DNA of 64,000 nucleotides from Lepidonotus clava (lineage: Eukaryota; Annelida; Polychaeta; Phyllodocida; Polynoidae), in contig OW387149.1 in assembly GCA_936440205.1 (NCBI GenBank), forward strand, positions 28,659,151-28,723,150, written 5' to 3'. Under the pieces are notes generated by a model. The model was not told the origin of the DNA and ran no database searches. It saw nothing but the letters and a program-made list of their open reading frames with translations. Both the position numbers and the translations under genes were made by a program. Of the stretch, positions 63,740 through 64,000 are shown piece after piece. The first letter of the stretch is position 1. Each line of letters begins with the position of its first letter.

Positions 63740-64000
63740 CCGGCATTCTTTGTGGAACGAAAGAACAGGGATGTTGTAGGGAGTTGCTCATCGAGGCTTC
63801 AGGCTCAGGCGCAGGATTTCGGACCAAGCATGAGAGTGCTGAGCGAGTCACATTTCTCGGAGTCATGCTTTGCGCATGAGGGAGGGCCGAACAGTGCATT
63901 GTCAGAGGTAGCTAACGAATTCTGGTCATCTTAGAGGGGGAGGGCTGGAGAAGGCCGGGCAACACGAGCCTAAGCGTGCTCTATCCTTTGTGCAGGATCA
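63740..64000. other. GC-richer end with a stretch resembling 13.98 kb
   Basis: TTCTCGGAGTCATGC, then TTTGCGCATGAGGG, resembles 13988-14018. Probably the start of a dispersed element cut by the window edge. Confidence 0.35.

Larger units (their letters stand above)
59456..63999. other. Right-hand intergenic DNA
   Basis: No convincing exons. Holds CA microsatellites (about 60050-60140 and 62026-62080), poly-C runs near 61680 and 61770, a 45-bp repeated word at 61551 and 62395 (ATTGCACCACCA, CTGTTTAACCACACATAACC), a LINE fragment, an AT microsatellite and a GC-richer end. Confidence 0.55.

Overview
The window looks like a piece of an intron-rich invertebrate deuterostome genome, most likely a cephalochordate (amphioxus, Branchiostoma). 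This is an inference from vertebrate-like exon structures, a MET/AXL-like receptor kinase, an SLC23 transporter, an HNMT-like methyltransferase, and a dense load of short terminal-inverted-repeat elements and microsatellites. Nothing looks bacterial.

Layout. (1) 1-2140, plus strand: two alternative last exons of a gene whose body lies to the left, tentatively a lipid phosphate phosphatase (PLPP/PAP2). (2) 7387-22659, possibly to about 29.1 kb, minus strand: a receptor tyrosine kinase. Six exons encode a complete MET/AXL-like kinase domain. Two separate upstream exons each encode a different transmembrane/juxtamembrane module, and both end in the same phase ready to join the glycine-loop exon. 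Three weaker candidate ectodomain exons lie further upstream. (3) 30197-47568, plus strand: a 14-exon SLC23 nucleobase/ascorbate transporter, predicted 677 aa, with every exon phase consistent. (4) 53865-59455, plus strand: a 7-exon histamine N-methyltransferase-like enzyme, predicted 276 aa. (5) Intergenic and intronic DNA with three 3' fragments of one LINE family, an A-tailed retroposon with 18-bp target duplications, many MITEs (ends like CAGGGGCGGATCC; TTAA-flanked elements with ends like CCCATACCCACTAG; others), an LTR-like fossil and a tRNA-like sequence.

The most unusual signal is a recurring architecture at splice junctions. At least seven exon-intron borders in the kinase and transporter genes carry tandem arrays on the intron side. 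Each repeat unit contains the splice site plus a slice of the adjacent exon (about 17-150 bp). In the transporter the arrays have periods of about 49, 111, 84 and 70 bp, and a 48-bp array forms the tract before the last exon. In four of these arrays the units start with GT and end with AG, so each unit is formally a mini-intron and each unit border is a juxtaposed acceptor/donor (AG|GT) like a recursive-splicing ratchet point. The 84-bp array has 13 decoys plus the real exon start.

A second distinctive item is a 2.2-kb transposon with 33-bp inverted ends in a kinase intron. It carries about 13 scattered copies, in both orientations, of a short motif like AAACRTYCGTGACCAAAA.

The neighbouring genes do not form an evident pathway. 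The kinase and transporter are divergently arranged around about 29-30 kb and could share a promoter region, which the sequence alone cannot show.
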